A stretch of 64,000 nt of DNA from Herbaspirillum sp. SJZ106 (GCF_006715495.1 NZ_VFNI01000005.1:62001-126000), one strand, 5' to 3'. Positions 17,545 to 27,723 are shown, counted from the stretch's first letter. Notes: generated from the sequence alone by a model not told the origin. Numbers and translations: made by a program.

Positions 17545-18846
17545 ATGTCTAATACCGATATCAAAGCTACCCTGTCGTTCTCCGACGGGTCTCCATCCGT
17601 AGATTTTCCTGTCTACAAGGGCACCATCGGCCCTGACGTGATTGATATCCGCAAGCTGTACGCCGGCACCGGCAAGTTCACCTACGATCCGGGTTTCATG
17701 TCGACCGCAGCCTGCAACTCCTCGATCACCTACATCGACGGCGACAAGGGCGAGCTGCTGTATCGCGGTTATCCGATCGAACAACTGGCAGTGAATTGCG
17801 ATTTCCTGGAAACCTGCTACCTGCTGCTGCACGGCGAGCTGCCCAATGCCGCCCAGAAGACCGAATTCGTCAATACCGTGACCCAGCACACCATGGTCCA
17901 CGAGCAGATGAACTTCTTCTTCCGCGGTTTCCGCCGCGACGCGCACCCGATGGCGGTGCTGACCGGCTCCGTGGGCGCGCTGTCGGCCTTCTACCATGAT
18001 TCGCTGGACATCAGCAATCCGGTCCACCGTGACGTGTCGGCCATCCGCATGATCGCCAAGCTGCCGACCCTGGTGGCGATGGCATACAAGTACAACATCG
18101 GCCAGCCGTTCGTGTATCCGCGCAACGACCTGTCGTATAGCGCCAACTTCATGCGCATGATGTTCGCCAACCCGTGCGAGGAATACAAGGTCAACGACGT
18201 GCTGGTGCGCGCGCTGGACCGCATCCTGATCCTGCACGCCGATCACGAGCAGAACGCATCGACCTCGACCGTGCGCCTGTCGGGCTCGTCGGGCGCCAAC
18301 CCGTTCGCATGTATCGCCGCCGGCATCGCCTGCCTGTGGGGCCCGGCGCACGGCGGCGCCAACGAAGCCGCGCTGACCATGCTGGAGAGCATCGGTTCGG
18401 TCGACAAGATCCCCGAGTTCATCAAGCAGGTCAAGGACAAGAACTCCGGCGTCAAGCTGATGGGCTTCGGCCACCGCGTCTACAAGAATTACGATCCGCG
18501 CGCCAAGCTGATGCGTGAAACCTGCTACGAAGTCCTGAACGAGCTGGGCCTGCACGACGACCCGCTGTTCAAGCTGGCCATGGAGCTGGAAAAGATCGCG
18601 CTGGAAGACGACTACTTCGTGTCGCGCAAGCTGTACCCGAACGTCGACTTCTACTCGGGCATCGTGCAACGCGCGCTGGGCATCCCGACTTCGATGTTCA
18701 CCTGCATCTTCGCCATGGCCCGTACCGTCGGCTGGATCGCGCAGTGGAACGAAATGATCTCGGATCCGGAGCAAAAGATCGGCCGTCCGCGCCAGTTGTT
18801 CGTCGGTTCGCCGCGCCGCGATGTGGCGCCGATCGACAAGCGCTGA
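17545..18846 (+). CDS. gltA: citrate synthase (type II)
   Basis: Citrate synthase condenses oxaloacetate and acetyl-CoA. The 433 residues show [16 protein letters not shown] (first catalytic His region), [12 protein letters not shown] (second His) and [14 protein letters not shown], plus the C-terminal [10 protein letters not shown]. The N-terminal beta domain (TLSFSDG...[12 protein letters not shown]) marks the allosteric, NADH-sensitive type II enzymes. AAAGGAAAAG precedes the ATG; upstream in-frame sequence is not protein-like. A terminator at 19008-19039 ends the sdh-gltA unit. Confidence 0.98.
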   Translation: MSNTDIKATLSFSDGSPSVDFPVYKGTIGPDVIDIRKLYAGTGKFTYDPGFMSTAACNSSITYIDGDKGELLYRGYPIEQLAVNCDFLETCYLLLHGELPNAAQKTEFVNTVTQHTMVHEQMNFFFRGFRRDAHPMAVLTGSVGALSAFYHDSLDISNPVHRDVSAIRMIAKLPTLVAMAYKYNIGQPFVYPRNDLSYSANFMRMMFANPCEEYKVNDVLVRALDRILILHADHEQNASTSTVRLSGSSGANPFACIAAGIACLWGPAHGGANEAALTMLESIGSVDKIPEFIKQVKDKNSGVKLMGFGHRVYKNYDPRAKLMRETCYEVLNELGLHDDPLFKLAMELEKIALEDDYFVSRKLYPNVDFYSGIVQRALGIPTSMFTCIFAMARTVGWIAQWNEMISDPEQKIGRPRQLFVGSPRRDVAPIDKR

Positions 18847-19007
18847 ACGAACGCCGGGAGCTAGCCGGGGCGGAGTTGGCCGGCTGGCAACAACGGACGA
18901 GCGTGCGTCGGGTTCCTGTTTGTCCCGCGATCGGGGCGGTAGGGGCCGGCGCGGCGCTTCAGGCCGCTGTTGGCGGTTTGAAACGCCCCGCGCAAGCCGC
19001 AGCAAAT

Positions 19008-19039
19008 AAAAAAGCGAATCCTGAGGGATTCGCTTTTTT
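19008..19039 (+). terminator. rho-independent terminator after gltA
   Basis: A 14-bp stem (19008-19021 with 19026-19039) with a TGAG loop ends in six T residues. The A-tract on the other side is symmetrical. Confidence 0.92.
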
Positions 19040-19095
19040 ATTGGGGAGAAGGATATATAATTCCGTAGCCCTGACTGGACGACCCTAGTAGAGCT

Positions 19096-19133
19096 CATTG
19101 CATCGGCAGGCGCTGGCGCCTGCCGATGCAATG
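19096..19133. repeat. 38-bp near-perfect inverted repeat upstream of odhA
   Basis: Two perfect 18-base arms (starting CATTGCATCGGC and ending GCCGATGCAATG) flank a TG centre. It lies 135 bases before the odhA start and has no following T-tract, so it is not a standard terminator. It may be an mRNA leader hairpin or a protein site. Confidence 0.8.
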
Positions 19134-19267
19134 GGTTCTGATACAGAAGTTCATATAGGCAACAAGGTCCTTCCCCACAACTTGATGCAATCCGCTAACC
19201 GGTCAGGCCGTGTCGCGGAAGGTGTAGAAACCCGCTAATCTCGCGAAACGCGAAGAAAGGTGAGCAA

Positions 19268-22132
19268 ATGACAAAGCTCTACGAGCAATACAACATCAAC
19301 TCCTACCTCTTCGGTGGGAATGCTCCGTACCTGGAAGAACTGTACGAAGCCTATCTCGACAATCCCGGATCCGTCCCCGACAACTGGCGCGCCTACTTCG
19401 ACGCCGTCCAGCACGTTCCCGCCACCGATGGCTCGAACCGTCCCGACGTCGCCCACGCACCCGTCATCGCCTCGTTCGCCGAGCGCGCCAAGCAAGGTCC
19501 GATCCGCACCGTCATCGCCTCCGCCGACTCCGACATGGGCCGCAAGCGCGTCGCTGCCACCCAGCTGATCGCCGGCTACCGCGACCTCGGTTCCCGCTTC
19601 GCCAACCTGGATCCGCTGCAGCGCCAGGAACGCCCCAATATCCCCGAACTCGATCCATCCTTCTACGGCTTCACCGATGCCGACATGGATATCGTGTTCA
19701 ACATCAACAACACCTACTTCGGCCCTGAGACCGCATCGCTGCGCGACTTGCTGCAGATGCTGCGCGACACCTACACGCGCTCCATCGGCGCCGAATTCAC
19801 CTACATCTCGGACATGGCCGAAGTGCGCTGGCTGGAAGAGCGCCTGGAGCCGACCCGCGCCGCGCCCAGCTTCTCGGCCGAGAAGAAAAAGCACATCCTG
19901 GAACGCCTGACCGCGGCCGAAGGCCTGGAGCGCTATCTCCACACCAAGTACGTCGGCCAGAAGCGCTTCTCGCTGGAAGGCGGCGAAAGCTTCATCGCCT
20001 CCCTGGATGAGACCATCCAGCGCGCCGGCGAAAACGGCGTGCAGGAAATCGTGATCGGCATGGCCCACCGCGGCCGCCTGAACGTGCTGGTCAACATCCT
20101 GGGCAAGACCCCGCAGGAACTGTTCTCCGAATTCGAAGGCCATCACGCTGATGACCTGCCGGCCGGCGACGTCAAGTACCACCAGGGCTTCTCGTCCGAC
20201 GTCTCGACTCCTGGCGGCCCGGTCCACCTGTCGCTGGCGTTCAACCCGTCGCACCTGGAAATCGTCAACCCGGTGGTGGAAGGCTCGGTCAAGGCGCGCA
20301 TGGATCGCCGCGGCGACAAGGACGGCTCGCAAGTGCTGCCGATCCTGGTGCACGGCGACGCCGCCTTCGCCGGCCAGGGCGTCGTGATGGAAACCCTGAA
20401 CCTGGCGCAGACCCGCGGCTACGGTACCGGCGGTACCGTGCACATCGTGATCAACAACCAGATCGGCTTCACCACCTCCGATCCGCGCGACTCCCGTTCG
20501 ACGCTGTACTGCTCGGACGTGGTCAAGATGATCGAGGCCCCGGTGCTGCACGTCAACGGCGACGACCCGGAAGCCGTCGTGTTCGCGACCCAGATCGCCG
20601 TCGACTACCGCATGAAGTTCAAGAAGGACATCGTGGTCGACATCATCTGCTTCCGCAAACTGGGCCACAACGAGCAAGACACCCCGGCGCTGACCCAGCC
20701 GCTGATGTACAAGAAGATCGCCCAGCATCCGGGTACCCGCAAGCTGTACGCCGACAAGCTGGCAGCCCAGGGCACCATCGCCGCCAACGGCGGCGAGGAG
20801 CTGGTCAAGGCCTTCCGCGCCGCGATGGACGCCGGCAAGCACACCATCGATCCGGTGCTGACCAACTTCAAGAGCAAGTACGCGGTCGACTGGCTGCCGT
20901 TCCTGAACCGCAAGTGGACCGACGCGGCCGAAACCGCCGTGCCGCTGGCTGAACTGAAGCGCCTGGGCGCCAAGATCACCACCATCCCCGAAGGCTTCAA
21001 GGCCCACTCGCTGGTCGAGAAGGTCATCAACGACCGCGCCGCCATGGCCCGCGGCGAAATGAACCTGGACTGGGGCATGGGCGAACACCTGGCCTACGCG
21101 TCGCTGGTGTCGTCCGGCTATGCCGTGCGCCTGACCGGCCAGGATGCCGGCCGCGGCACTTTCGTGCACCGCCACGCCGTGCTGCACGACCAGAACCGCG
21201 AGCGTTGGGATGCCGGCACCTATGTGCCGCTGCAAAACGTCGCCGAAAACCAGTCGACCTTCACCGTCATCGACTCCGTGCTGTCGGAAGAAGCGGTGCT
21301 GGGCTTCGAATACGGTTATTCCACCGCCGAACCCAACACCCTGACCATCTGGGAAGCCCAGTTCGGCGACTTCGCCAACGGCGCCCAGGTCGTGATGGAC
21401 CAGTTCATCAGCTCCGGCGAAGTGAAGTGGGGCCGCGCTTCGGGCCTGGTGCAGATGCTGCCGCACGGCTATGAAGGCCAGGGCCCCGAGCACTCCTCGG
21501 CGCGCCTGGAGCGTTACCTGCAGCTGTGCGCAGACAACAACATGCAAGTGGTGCAGCCCACCACCGCCGCGCAGATCTTCCACCTGCTGCGCCGCCAGAT
21601 GATCCGCCTGTTCCGCAAGCCGCTGATCATCATGACGCCCAAGTCGCTGCTGCGTAACAAGGATGCCGGTTCGCCGCTGTCCGACCTGGCCAAGGGTTCG
21701 TTCCAGACCGTGATCCCGGAAGTCGACGAATCCATCGATGCCAAGAAGGTCAAGCGCGTGATCGCCTGCTCGGGCAAGGTCTACTACGACCTGGTCAACG
21801 CCCGTAAGGAACGCGGCCAGACCGACACCGCCATCATCCGCGTCGAGCAGTTGTACCCGTTCCCGCACAAGGCGTTCGCCGCTGCCCTCAAGCAGTTCCC
21901 GAACTTCAACGAACTGGTGTGGACCCAGGACGAGCCGCAGAACCAGGGCGCATGGCTGCAGATCCAGCACAACATCTTCGAGAACCTGTCCGAAGGTCAA
22001 AAGCTGGCTTATGCAGGCCGTCCGGCCAGCGCGTCGCCTGCCGTGGGTTACTACGACAAGCACTACGCACAGCAGAAGGCGCTGATCGAAACTGCATTCT
22101 CGAAGCTCAAGGGCTTTGTCCTGACCAAATAA
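19268..22132 (+). CDS. sucA: 2-oxoglutarate dehydrogenase E1 component
   Basis: This thiamine-diphosphate enzyme decarboxylates 2-oxoglutarate and transfers the succinyl group to the E2 lipoyl arm. The 954 residues start with the E2-binding N-terminal segment (NSYLFGGNAPYLEELYEAYL). They show IGMAHRGRLNVLVNILGK, the diphosphate/metal region HGDAAFAGQGVVMET...NNQIGFTT, FRKLGHNEQDTPALTQP, and the transketolase-like C-terminal half (EAQFGDFANGAQVVMDQF; LPHGYEGQGPEHSSARLER). AAAGGTGAGCAA gives the ribosome-binding site. It leads the odhA-odhB-lpdA set. Confidence 0.98.
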   Translation: MTKLYEQYNINSYLFGGNAPYLEELYEAYLDNPGSVPDNWRAYFDAVQHVPATDGSNRPDVAHAPVIASFAERAKQGPIRTVIASADSDMGRKRVAATQLIAGYRDLGSRFANLDPLQRQERPNIPELDPSFYGFTDADMDIVFNINNTYFGPETASLRDLLQMLRDTYTRSIGAEFTYISDMAEVRWLEERLEPTRAAPSFSAEKKKHILERLTAAEGLERYLHTKYVGQKRFSLEGGESFIASLDETIQRAGENGVQEIVIGMAHRGRLNVLVNILGKTPQELFSEFEGHHADDLPAGDVKYHQGFSSDVSTPGGPVHLSLAFNPSHLEIVNPVVEGSVKARMDRRGDKDGSQVLPILVHGDAAFAGQGVVMETLNLAQTRGYGTGGTVHIVINNQIGFTTSDPRDSRSTLYCSDVVKMIEAPVLHVNGDDPEAVVFATQIAVDYRMKFKKDIVVDIICFRKLGHNEQDTPALTQPLMYKKIAQHPGTRKLYADKLAAQGTIAANGGEELVKAFRAAMDAGKHTIDPVLTNFKSKYAVDWLPFLNRKWTDAAETAVPLAELKRLGAKITTIPEGFKAHSLVEKVINDRAAMARGEMNLDWGMGEHLAYASLVSSGYAVRLTGQDAGRGTFVHRHAVLHDQNRERWDAGTYVPLQNVAENQSTFTVIDSVLSEEAVLGFEYGYSTAEPNTLTIWEAQFGDFANGAQVVMDQFISSGEVKWGRASGLVQMLPHGYEGQGPEHSSARLERYLQLCADNNMQVVQPTTAAQIFHLLRRQMIRLFRKPLIIMTPKSLLRNKDAGSPLSDLAKGSFQTVIPEVDESIDAKKVKRVIACSGKVYYDLVNARKERGQTDTAIIRVEQLYPFPHKAFAAALKQFPNFNELVWTQDEPQNQGAWLQIQHNIFENLSEGQKLAYAGRPASASPAVGYYDKHYAQQKALIETAFSKLKGFVLTK

Positions 22133-22212
22133 TCATTGTTGCAAACCAGGTGCGCTGCGAGGGTAGCGCGCCTGCGTTTCATTAAAACGAATTACCCGAA
22201 TCGGAGAACTAA

Positions 22213-23448
22213 ATGGCTCAAATCGAAGTAAAAGTCCCGCAATTATCAGAATCCGTCGCTGAAGCTACCCTGCTGCAGTGGCATAAGAAAGTGGGCGAAC
22301 AAGTTGCACGCGACGAAAACCTGATCGACATCGAAACCGACAAGGTCGTGCTGGAACTGCCGGCCCCGGACGCAGGCGTGATCACCCAGATCATCAAGGC
22401 TGACGGCGCTACCGTCGTCGCCGGCGAAGTCATCGCCATCCTCGATACCGAAGCGTCGGCCCAAGCCGGCGCTCCTGCCGCCGCCGCCGCTGTGGCGCCG
22501 CAAGCCGCAGCGCCCGCCGCCGCTGCCGCCGAACCTGCCAACAAGGGCAGCGTCGCCATGCCGGCCGCCGCCAAGCTGCTGGCCGACAACAACCTGTCGA
22601 CTTCGCAAGTCACCGGCACCGGCAAGGATGGCCGCGTGACCAAGGGCGATGTGCTGGGCGCCCTGTCCGCACCGTCGGCAGCGCCTGCCGCAGCCGCCAA
22701 ACCGGCGCTGGCAGCAGTTGCCGCACCGGTGGCAGCCGGCCTGGAAAACCGTCCGGAACAGCGCGTGCCGATGAGCCGCCTGCGCGCTCGCGTGGCCGAG
22801 CGCCTGCTGCAATCGCAAGCGACCAACGCCATCCTGACCACCTTCAACGAAATCAACATGCAGCCGGTCATCGACCTGCGCAACAAGTACAAGGACAAGT
22901 TCGAGAAGGAACACGGCGTCAAGCTGGGCTTCATGTCCTTCTTCGTCAAGGCGGTGGTGCACGCGCTGAAGAAGTACCCGATCGTCAACGCTTCGGTTGA
23001 CGGCAACGACATCGTCTACCACGGCTACTTCGACATCGGCGTGGCCGTCGGCTCGCCGCGCGGCCTGGTGGTTCCTGTCCTGCGCGACGCCGACCAGATG
23101 TCGATCGCCGACATCGAGAAGAAGATCGGCGAATTCGGCCAGAAGGCCAAGGACGGCAAGCTGTCGATCGAAGAACTGTCGGGCGGCACCTTCACCGTCT
23201 CCAACGGCGGCACCTTCGGCTCGATGCTGTCGACCCCGATCATCAACCCGCCGCAGTCGGCGATCCTGGGCATCCACGCCACCAAGGATCGCGCCGTGGT
23301 TGAGAACGGCCAGATCGTGATCCGTCCGATGAACTACTTCGCGCTGTCCTACGACCACCGCATCATCGACGGCCGTGAAGCCGTCCTGTCGCTGGTGGCG
23401 ATCAAGGAAGCGCTGGAAGATCCCGCACGCCTCCTGCTCGATCTCTAA
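22213..23448 (+). CDS. sucB: 2-oxoglutarate dehydrogenase E2 (dihydrolipoyl succinyltransferase)
   Basis: E2 forms the core of the complex. The 411 residues have a lipoyl domain at 1-77 with lipoylated Lys44 ([10 protein letters not shown]), an Ala/Pro hinge (about 80-108), an E1/E3-binding domain ([20 protein letters not shown]), a second hinge and the catalytic domain from about 180, ending in [12 protein letters not shown] (catalytic His and Asp). GGAG precedes the ATG by a few bases. A terminator-like hairpin separates it from lpdA. Confidence 0.98.
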   Translation: MAQIEVKVPQLSESVAEATLLQWHKKVGEQVARDENLIDIETDKVVLELPAPDAGVITQIIKADGATVVAGEVIAILDTEASAQAGAPAAAAAVAPQAAAPAAAAAEPANKGSVAMPAAAKLLADNNLSTSQVTGTGKDGRVTKGDVLGALSAPSAAPAAAAKPALAAVAAPVAAGLENRPEQRVPMSRLRARVAERLLQSQATNAILTTFNEINMQPVIDLRNKYKDKFEKEHGVKLGFMSFFVKAVVHALKKYPIVNASVDGNDIVYHGYFDIGVAVGSPRGLVVPVLRDADQMSIADIEKKIGEFGQKAKDGKLSIEELSGGTFTVSNGGTFGSMLSTPIINPPQSAILGIHATKDRAVVENGQIVIRPMNYFALSYDHRIIDGREAVLSLVAIKEALEDPARLLLDL

Positions 23449-23570
23449 TGACTGCCGGGCAGGCTACTGCGCGAACCGATCTCGCCGATGCGATGCTCGC
23501 CGTACTTCAGTACGGCTGCGCTTCTCTCGACGACCTCGGCTCGCTCGCTACGCCTGCCCGACAGCCCACA
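23449..23570 (-). repeat. intergenic repeat, copy B (reverse orientation)
   Basis: The stretch after odhB carries the palindrome GCCGTACTTCAGTACGGC and short outer arms CGGGCAGGC/GCCTGCCCG. Its complement resembles the core of the hflX-hflK repeat (GTACGGCAAGGAGGCGCGAC versus GTACGGCGAGCATCGCATC). It is a looser match than the other two copies. Confidence 0.4.
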
Positions 23571-23580
23571 GAGCCGGATC

Positions 23581-23615
23581 GGCGCTGAAAACCTTTTCTT
23601 TTCAGCGCCTTTTTT
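23581..23615 (+). terminator. rho-independent terminator between odhB and lpdA
   Basis: A perfect 11-bp stem GGCGCTGAAAA/TTTTCAGCGCC with a 7-base loop is followed by six T residues. It should reduce transcription from odhB into lpdA. Confidence 0.88.
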
Positions 23616-23660
23616 GTATCCGCGGAATACATGTCCGCGATAGACAAGATTGGAAAAAAC

Positions 23661-25088
23661 ATGAGCAAGAATTTTGACGTGGTCGTCATCGGTGGCGGCC
23701 CTGGCGGTTACATCGCCGCCATCCGCGCAGCCCAGCTGGGTTTCAACACCGCTTGCATCGACGAGTGGAAGAACGACAAGGGCGGCCCGGCGCCGGGCGG
23801 CACCTGCACCAACGTCGGTTGCATCCCGTCCAAGGCGCTGCTGCAATCGTCCGAGCACTATGAGCATGCCAGCCACGGTTTCGCGGAGCACGGCATCGAG
23901 GTCAAGGGCCTGGGCCTGAACCTGGATAAGATGCTGGGCCGCAAGAACACCGTGGTCAAGCAGAACAACGACGGCATCCTGTACCTGTTCAAGAAGAACA
24001 AGGTCGCCTTCTTCCACGGCCGCGGCTCCTTCGTCAAGGGCGACGCCAACGGCTATGAGATCAAGGTTGCGGGCGCGGCCGAAGAAACCGTCACCGCCAA
24101 GCACGTGATCGTCGCTACCGGTTCCAACGCCCGCGCACTGCCGGGCGTGCCGTTCGACGAACAACTGATCCTGTCCAACACCGGCGCGCTGGCCATTACC
24201 GAAGTGCCGAAGAAACTGGGCGTGATCGGCGCCGGCGTGATCGGCCTGGAAATGGGCTCGGTATGGCGCCGCCTGGGCGCGGAAGTGACCGTGCTGGAAG
24301 CGCTGCCGGCATTCCTGGGCGCAGTCGATGAGCAGATCGCCAAGGAAGCACAGAAGCTGCTGACCAAGCAAGGCCTGAACGTGAGCCTGGGCGTGAAGAT
24401 CGGCGAGATCAAGGCGGGCAAGAAGGGCGTCACCGTCGAGTACACCGACAGCAAGGGCGACGCGCAAAAGGGCGAGTTCGACAAGCTGATCGTCTCCATC
24501 GGCCGCACCCCCAACACCATCGGCCTGAACGCCGAAGGCGTCGGCCTGAAGCTCGATGAACGCGGCTTCATCGCCGTCGACGGCGACTGCAAGACCAACC
24601 TGCCCAACGTGTGGGCGGTGGGCGACGTGGTGCGCGGCCCGATGCTGGCGCACAAGGCGGAGGAAGAAGGCGTTGCGGTGGCCGAGCGAATCGCCGGCCA
24701 GCACGGCCACGTCAACTTCAACACCATCCCCTGGGTCATCTACACCTCGCCGGAAATCGCCTGGGTCGGCAAGACCGAGCAACAACTGAAGGCCGAAGGC
24801 GTGCAGTACAAGGCAGGCACCTTCCCGTTCCTGGCCAACGGCCGCGCACGCGCGCTGGGCGATACCTCGGGCATGGTCAAGTTCCTGGCCGATGCCAAGA
24901 CCGATGAAATCCTGGGCGTGCACATCGTCGGCCCGATGGCGTCGGAGCTGATTGCCGAAGCCGTGGTCGCCATGGAGTTCCGCGCTTCTTCGGAAGACAT
25001 CGCCCGTATCTGCCACGCCCACCCGTCGCTGTCCGAGGCGACCAAGGAGGCGGCGCTGGCGGTCGACAAGCGCGCGCTGAACTTCTGA
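23661..25088 (+). CDS. lpdA: dihydrolipoyl dehydrogenase (E3)
   Basis: E3 reoxidises the dihydrolipoyl arm with FAD and NAD+. The 475 residues show [21 protein letters not shown], the redox disulfide in [16 protein letters not shown], the NAD motif [20 protein letters not shown] and the C-terminal active-site pair in [10 protein letters not shown]. The start is set at MSKNFDVVV, preceded by TTGGAAAAAAC; an in-frame ATG at 23631 would add ten residues not typical of the family. Because of the terminator before it, it may have its own promoter and also serve other dehydrogenase complexes. Confidence 0.97.
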   Translation: MSKNFDVVVIGGGPGGYIAAIRAAQLGFNTACIDEWKNDKGGPAPGGTCTNVGCIPSKALLQSSEHYEHASHGFAEHGIEVKGLGLNLDKMLGRKNTVVKQNNDGILYLFKKNKVAFFHGRGSFVKGDANGYEIKVAGAAEETVTAKHVIVATGSNARALPGVPFDEQLILSNTGALAITEVPKKLGVIGAGVIGLEMGSVWRRLGAEVTVLEALPAFLGAVDEQIAKEAQKLLTKQGLNVSLGVKIGEIKAGKKGVTVEYTDSKGDAQKGEFDKLIVSIGRTPNTIGLNAEGVGLKLDERGFIAVDGDCKTNLPNVWAVGDVVRGPMLAHKAEEEGVAVAERIAGQHGHVNFNTIPWVIYTSPEIAWVGKTEQQLKAEGVQYKAGTFPFLANGRARALGDTSGMVKFLADAKTDEILGVHIVGPMASELIAEAVVAMEFRASSEDIARICHAHPSLSEATKEAALAVDKRALNF

Positions 25089-25147
25089 TGCGCGATCAAT
25101 GCGACAATACGCCCCACGCGTATTGCTGAGCATTGATTTGTTGCTGC

Positions 25148-25172
25148 AATGGGCGAGCCTGGCTCGCCCATT
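25148..25172 (+). terminator. rho-independent terminator after lpdA
   Basis: GGGCGAGCC pairs with GGCTCGCCC across a minimal loop, extended by AAT/ATT and followed by TTTTTGTTTT. Confidence 0.8.
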
Positions 25173-25193
25173 TTTGTTTTAAGAGAATTTCCT

Positions 25194-26291
25194 ATGGATG
25201 TCCGTCAATTCTACGAACACTCGCTGGCCGAGCGCGGCTATGGCTCGGATGAAGCGCAATTGCGCGCGATCGCCCGCTTGCAGCAGGCGTATGAGGAATG
25301 GGTGGCCTACAAGGCGCAGCGCGCGTCGGCCTTCAAGCGCCTGATCAGCCGGCCGGCGGTGCCGCGCGGCGTGTACATGTGGGGCGGGGTGGGGCGCGGC
25401 AAGTCGTTCCTGATGGACAGCTTCTATTCGGTGGTGCCGGTGGTGCGCAAGACGCGCCTGCATTTCCATGAATTCATGCGCGACGTGCACCGCCAGCTGG
25501 ACGAATTGAAGGGCATTGCCGATCCGCTGGATGAGGTCGCCAAACGCATCGCCAAGAAGTACCGCCTGATCTGCTTCGACGAATTCCACGTCTCCGACAT
25601 CGCCGATGCGATGATCCTCTACAACCTGCTCAAGGGCCTGTTCGACAACGGCGTGTCCTTCGTGATGACGTCCAACTACGAGCCGGGAACGCTGTACCCG
25701 GACGGCTTGCACCGCGACCGCATGCTGCCGACCATTGCGCTGCTCAAGGAAAAACTGGATGTCATGAACATCGATGCCGGCATCGACTACCGCAAGCGCG
25801 TGCTGGAGCAAGTCAAGGTCTATCACACGCCGCTCGGCGCGCAGACCGATGAAGAGCTGCGCCAGGCCTTCGCCGCCGTGGCCGAGACCGCCGACGAAGA
25901 TCCGCGCGTGCATATCGAGGCGCGCGAAATCCGTGCGCTGCGCCGCGCCGGCAGCGCCATCTGGTTCGATTTCGCGACCTTGTGCGGCGGCCCGCGCTCG
26001 CAGAACGACTACCTGGAGCTGGCCAGCCAGTTCCAGACGGTGATCCTGTCCGGCATCCCGCGCATGTCGGCGGCGATGTCGTCGGAGGCGCGCCGTTTCA
26101 CCTGGTTGATCGACGTGTTCTACGACCACAAGGTCAAGCTGATCATGTCGGCGGCGGTGGAGCCGGACGAGCTTTACACCGTCGGTACCCTGTCCAATGA
26201 GTTTCACCGTACCGTTTCACGTATCATTGAGATGCAGTCGAAAGAGTATTTGGAGGCGGATCGCCGCATTGTGGCCGACCGGCTGTCATGA
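25194..26291 (+). CDS. zapE: cell division protein ZapE (AFG1-like ATPase)
   Basis: ZapE is a cytoplasmic P-loop ATPase of the AFG1 family that acts on Z-ring dynamics in proteobacteria. The 365 residues carry Walker A in GGVGRGKSFLMD, Walker B in RLICFDEFHVSDIADAMIL, the sensor region FVMTSNYEPGTLYPDGL and LSEFHRT-like motifs near the C-terminus (LSNEFHRTVSRIIEMQS). The start is the ATG after AAGAGAATTTCCT. It is the last gene linked to the TCA block; its stop overlaps the next gene by 4 bases. Confidence 0.93.
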   Translation: MDVRQFYEHSLAERGYGSDEAQLRAIARLQQAYEEWVAYKAQRASAFKRLISRPAVPRGVYMWGGVGRGKSFLMDSFYSVVPVVRKTRLHFHEFMRDVHRQLDELKGIADPLDEVAKRIAKKYRLICFDEFHVSDIADAMILYNLLKGLFDNGVSFVMTSNYEPGTLYPDGLHRDRMLPTIALLKEKLDVMNIDAGIDYRKRVLEQVKVYHTPLGAQTDEELRQAFAAVAETADEDPRVHIEAREIRALRRAGSAIWFDFATLCGGPRSQNDYLELASQFQTVILSGIPRMSAAMSSEARRFTWLIDVFYDHKVKLIMSAAVEPDELYTVGTLSNEFHRTVSRIIEMQSKEYLEADRRIVADRLS

Positions 26292-27139
26292 ACCATACCA
26301 AGATGGGCAAGAATTACATGCAAGGTTTCTTCGCTGATGCCAATGGCGTTTCCCGTTTTCTTTGCGGCCTGGCGCTGATGCTGGGCGCCGGATGGAGTTC
26401 GGCGCAGACTGCCGCGCCCACGGATCGCCAGGCTCCTGCCGCGGGCCAGGCGCCCATGTCCAGGTCGGCATTGGAGGCGCTGGAGGCGCGCGCGCCGATT
26501 ACCGAGCGCTATCCGGCCGGCTCGATCAAATCCCGCGAGGTCGCGGAAAAGGCATTGGCCGAGGCGGCTCAGGACCGGGATGCGCTCGGCGTGCGCTACA
26601 TCGTCGACCAGCGCGCCTGCTATCAAAAGTTCCTGGTGACGTCCTGCCTGGAAGATGCCAAGGAGCGCAAGCGGATGGCTGAAAGCCGCATCAAGCAGGT
26701 GGAGATCGAAGCCAACACCTACCAGCGCCAGGCGAATGTGGACGAGCGCGACGAGGCCCTGGCCGAACAGCGCAAGAAGGACCAAGAGGACTCCGCGCGC
26801 CGCCTGCAGGAACAGAAGCAGAAAGAAGCGGATTCCGCGCGCAAGGTGCAGGATAGCGACGCCAAGCGCCAGCAGGTGCAACAGCGCATCGACCAAAGCC
26901 AGGGGCAGCCGGCGGACTACCGTATCCGGGAGCATGAGGCCAGGATGCGGCAGCAACAGGCGGAAGAAGCGGCCCGCGCGCCCGAACGCGCAGCCAATGC
27001 GGCCGCCCGCGAGCAGCGCATCAAGGAGGCGGAAGCCCATCGCCTGGAGGTGGAGCGCAAGAAGGCCGAGAACGAGCGCGAGCGCGCCGAACGCAAAAAG
27101 CGCGAGGCGCAATCCGGGACGCCGCCTGCTGCCAAGTAA
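26288..27139 (+). CDS. secreted coiled-coil protein, function unknown
   Basis: I do not recognise this family with confidence. The 283-residue protein has a signal-like hydrophobic segment (FLCGLALMLGAGWSSAQ) ending near residue 40, a short Pro/Ala region, a globular-looking part with two cysteines (RACYQKFLVTSCLEDAKER, about 107-125), then a long, highly charged Glu/Lys/Arg/Gln coiled coil to the end. Its ATG overlaps the zapE stop (ATGA), which suggests translational coupling; an internal ATG at 26318 may be the true start of the signal peptide. It is probably periplasmic. Confidence 0.75.
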   Translation: MNHTKMGKNYMQGFFADANGVSRFLCGLALMLGAGWSSAQTAAPTDRQAPAAGQAPMSRSALEALEARAPITERYPAGSIKSREVAEKALAEAAQDRDALGVRYIVDQRACYQKFLVTSCLEDAKERKRMAESRIKQVEIEANTYQRQANVDERDEALAEQRKKDQEDSARRLQEQKQKEADSARKVQDSDAKRQQVQQRIDQSQGQPADYRIREHEARMRQQQAEEAARAPERAANAAAREQRIKEAEAHRLEVERKKAENERERAERKKREAQSGTPPAAK

Positions 27140-27325
27140 GGGCGGCGCCCCCACGGGCGATTGTTGGCGCGACAGGGCTGGATTACACTAGGGCCTGTCA
27201 GCATTTACAGGCATTGTTAACAGGCCCCAGCACTCATTTCCCCGGAAGCAAGGTCGGGCCGCGCGTTGACAGCGTATCGGCCGCCGCTTCCGGCCTGAAG
27301 CCAGATACGCATTCAGCCATTCATT

Positions 27326-27532
27326 ATGACCAGCACGCATCGCGAAGACATCCAGCGCCGTATCATCGAACTCGAGGTCGAACACCGCGACCTCGACAGT
27401 GTGATCGACTTGCTCATGCGCGATCCGCGTGCGGAAGACCTCCAGTTGCGCCGCCTGAAGAAGCGCAAGCTGCAACTGAAGGATCATATTTCCCTGCTGA
27501 AGATGCAGCTGGTTCCCGATATTCCGGCGTAA
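27326..27532 (+). CDS. YdcH/DUF465 family small protein
   Basis: This is a 68-residue, charged, all-helical protein. The pattern RIIELEVEHRDLDSVIDLL followed by LRRLKKRKLQLKDHI is the signature of the YdcH (DUF465) family, small coiled-coil proteins of unknown role found widely in proteobacteria. It stands alone, with about 190 bases of non-coding DNA on both sides. Confidence 0.85.
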   Translation: MTSTHREDIQRRIIELEVEHRDLDSVIDLLMRDPRAEDLQLRRLKKRKLQLKDHISLLKMQLVPDIPA

Positions 27533-27723
27533 TCCCGTTGCCTTCGGCGCGCCGGCTCCGCCATATTTTGATCCGGACATCAGGCCGGCATACCGATACG
27601 GCTTGCCGCGCCGACTCCGCGTAAAATAGCGGGTTATAGTGGCTTATCGCGGTTTGCCTTGTTTGGCATCCTTGGTCCGGCCAATCCGCGATTCCGTTTT
27701 TTCATCCCTACAGGTTTGCTGCA

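Larger units (their letters stand above)
18847..19267. other. 421-bp intergenic region, gltA / odhA
   Basis: It contains the gltA terminator, an AT-rich stretch with TATAAT at 19056-19061 that could be the -10 of an odhA promoter (no good -35 seen), and a 38-bp inverted repeat at 19096-19133. No gene was found. Confidence 0.6.

Noticed and set aside
19235-22063. 942-codon minus-strand frame antisense to odhA
   Set aside because: Antisense artefact; the plus-strand E1 protein is complete and recognisable.
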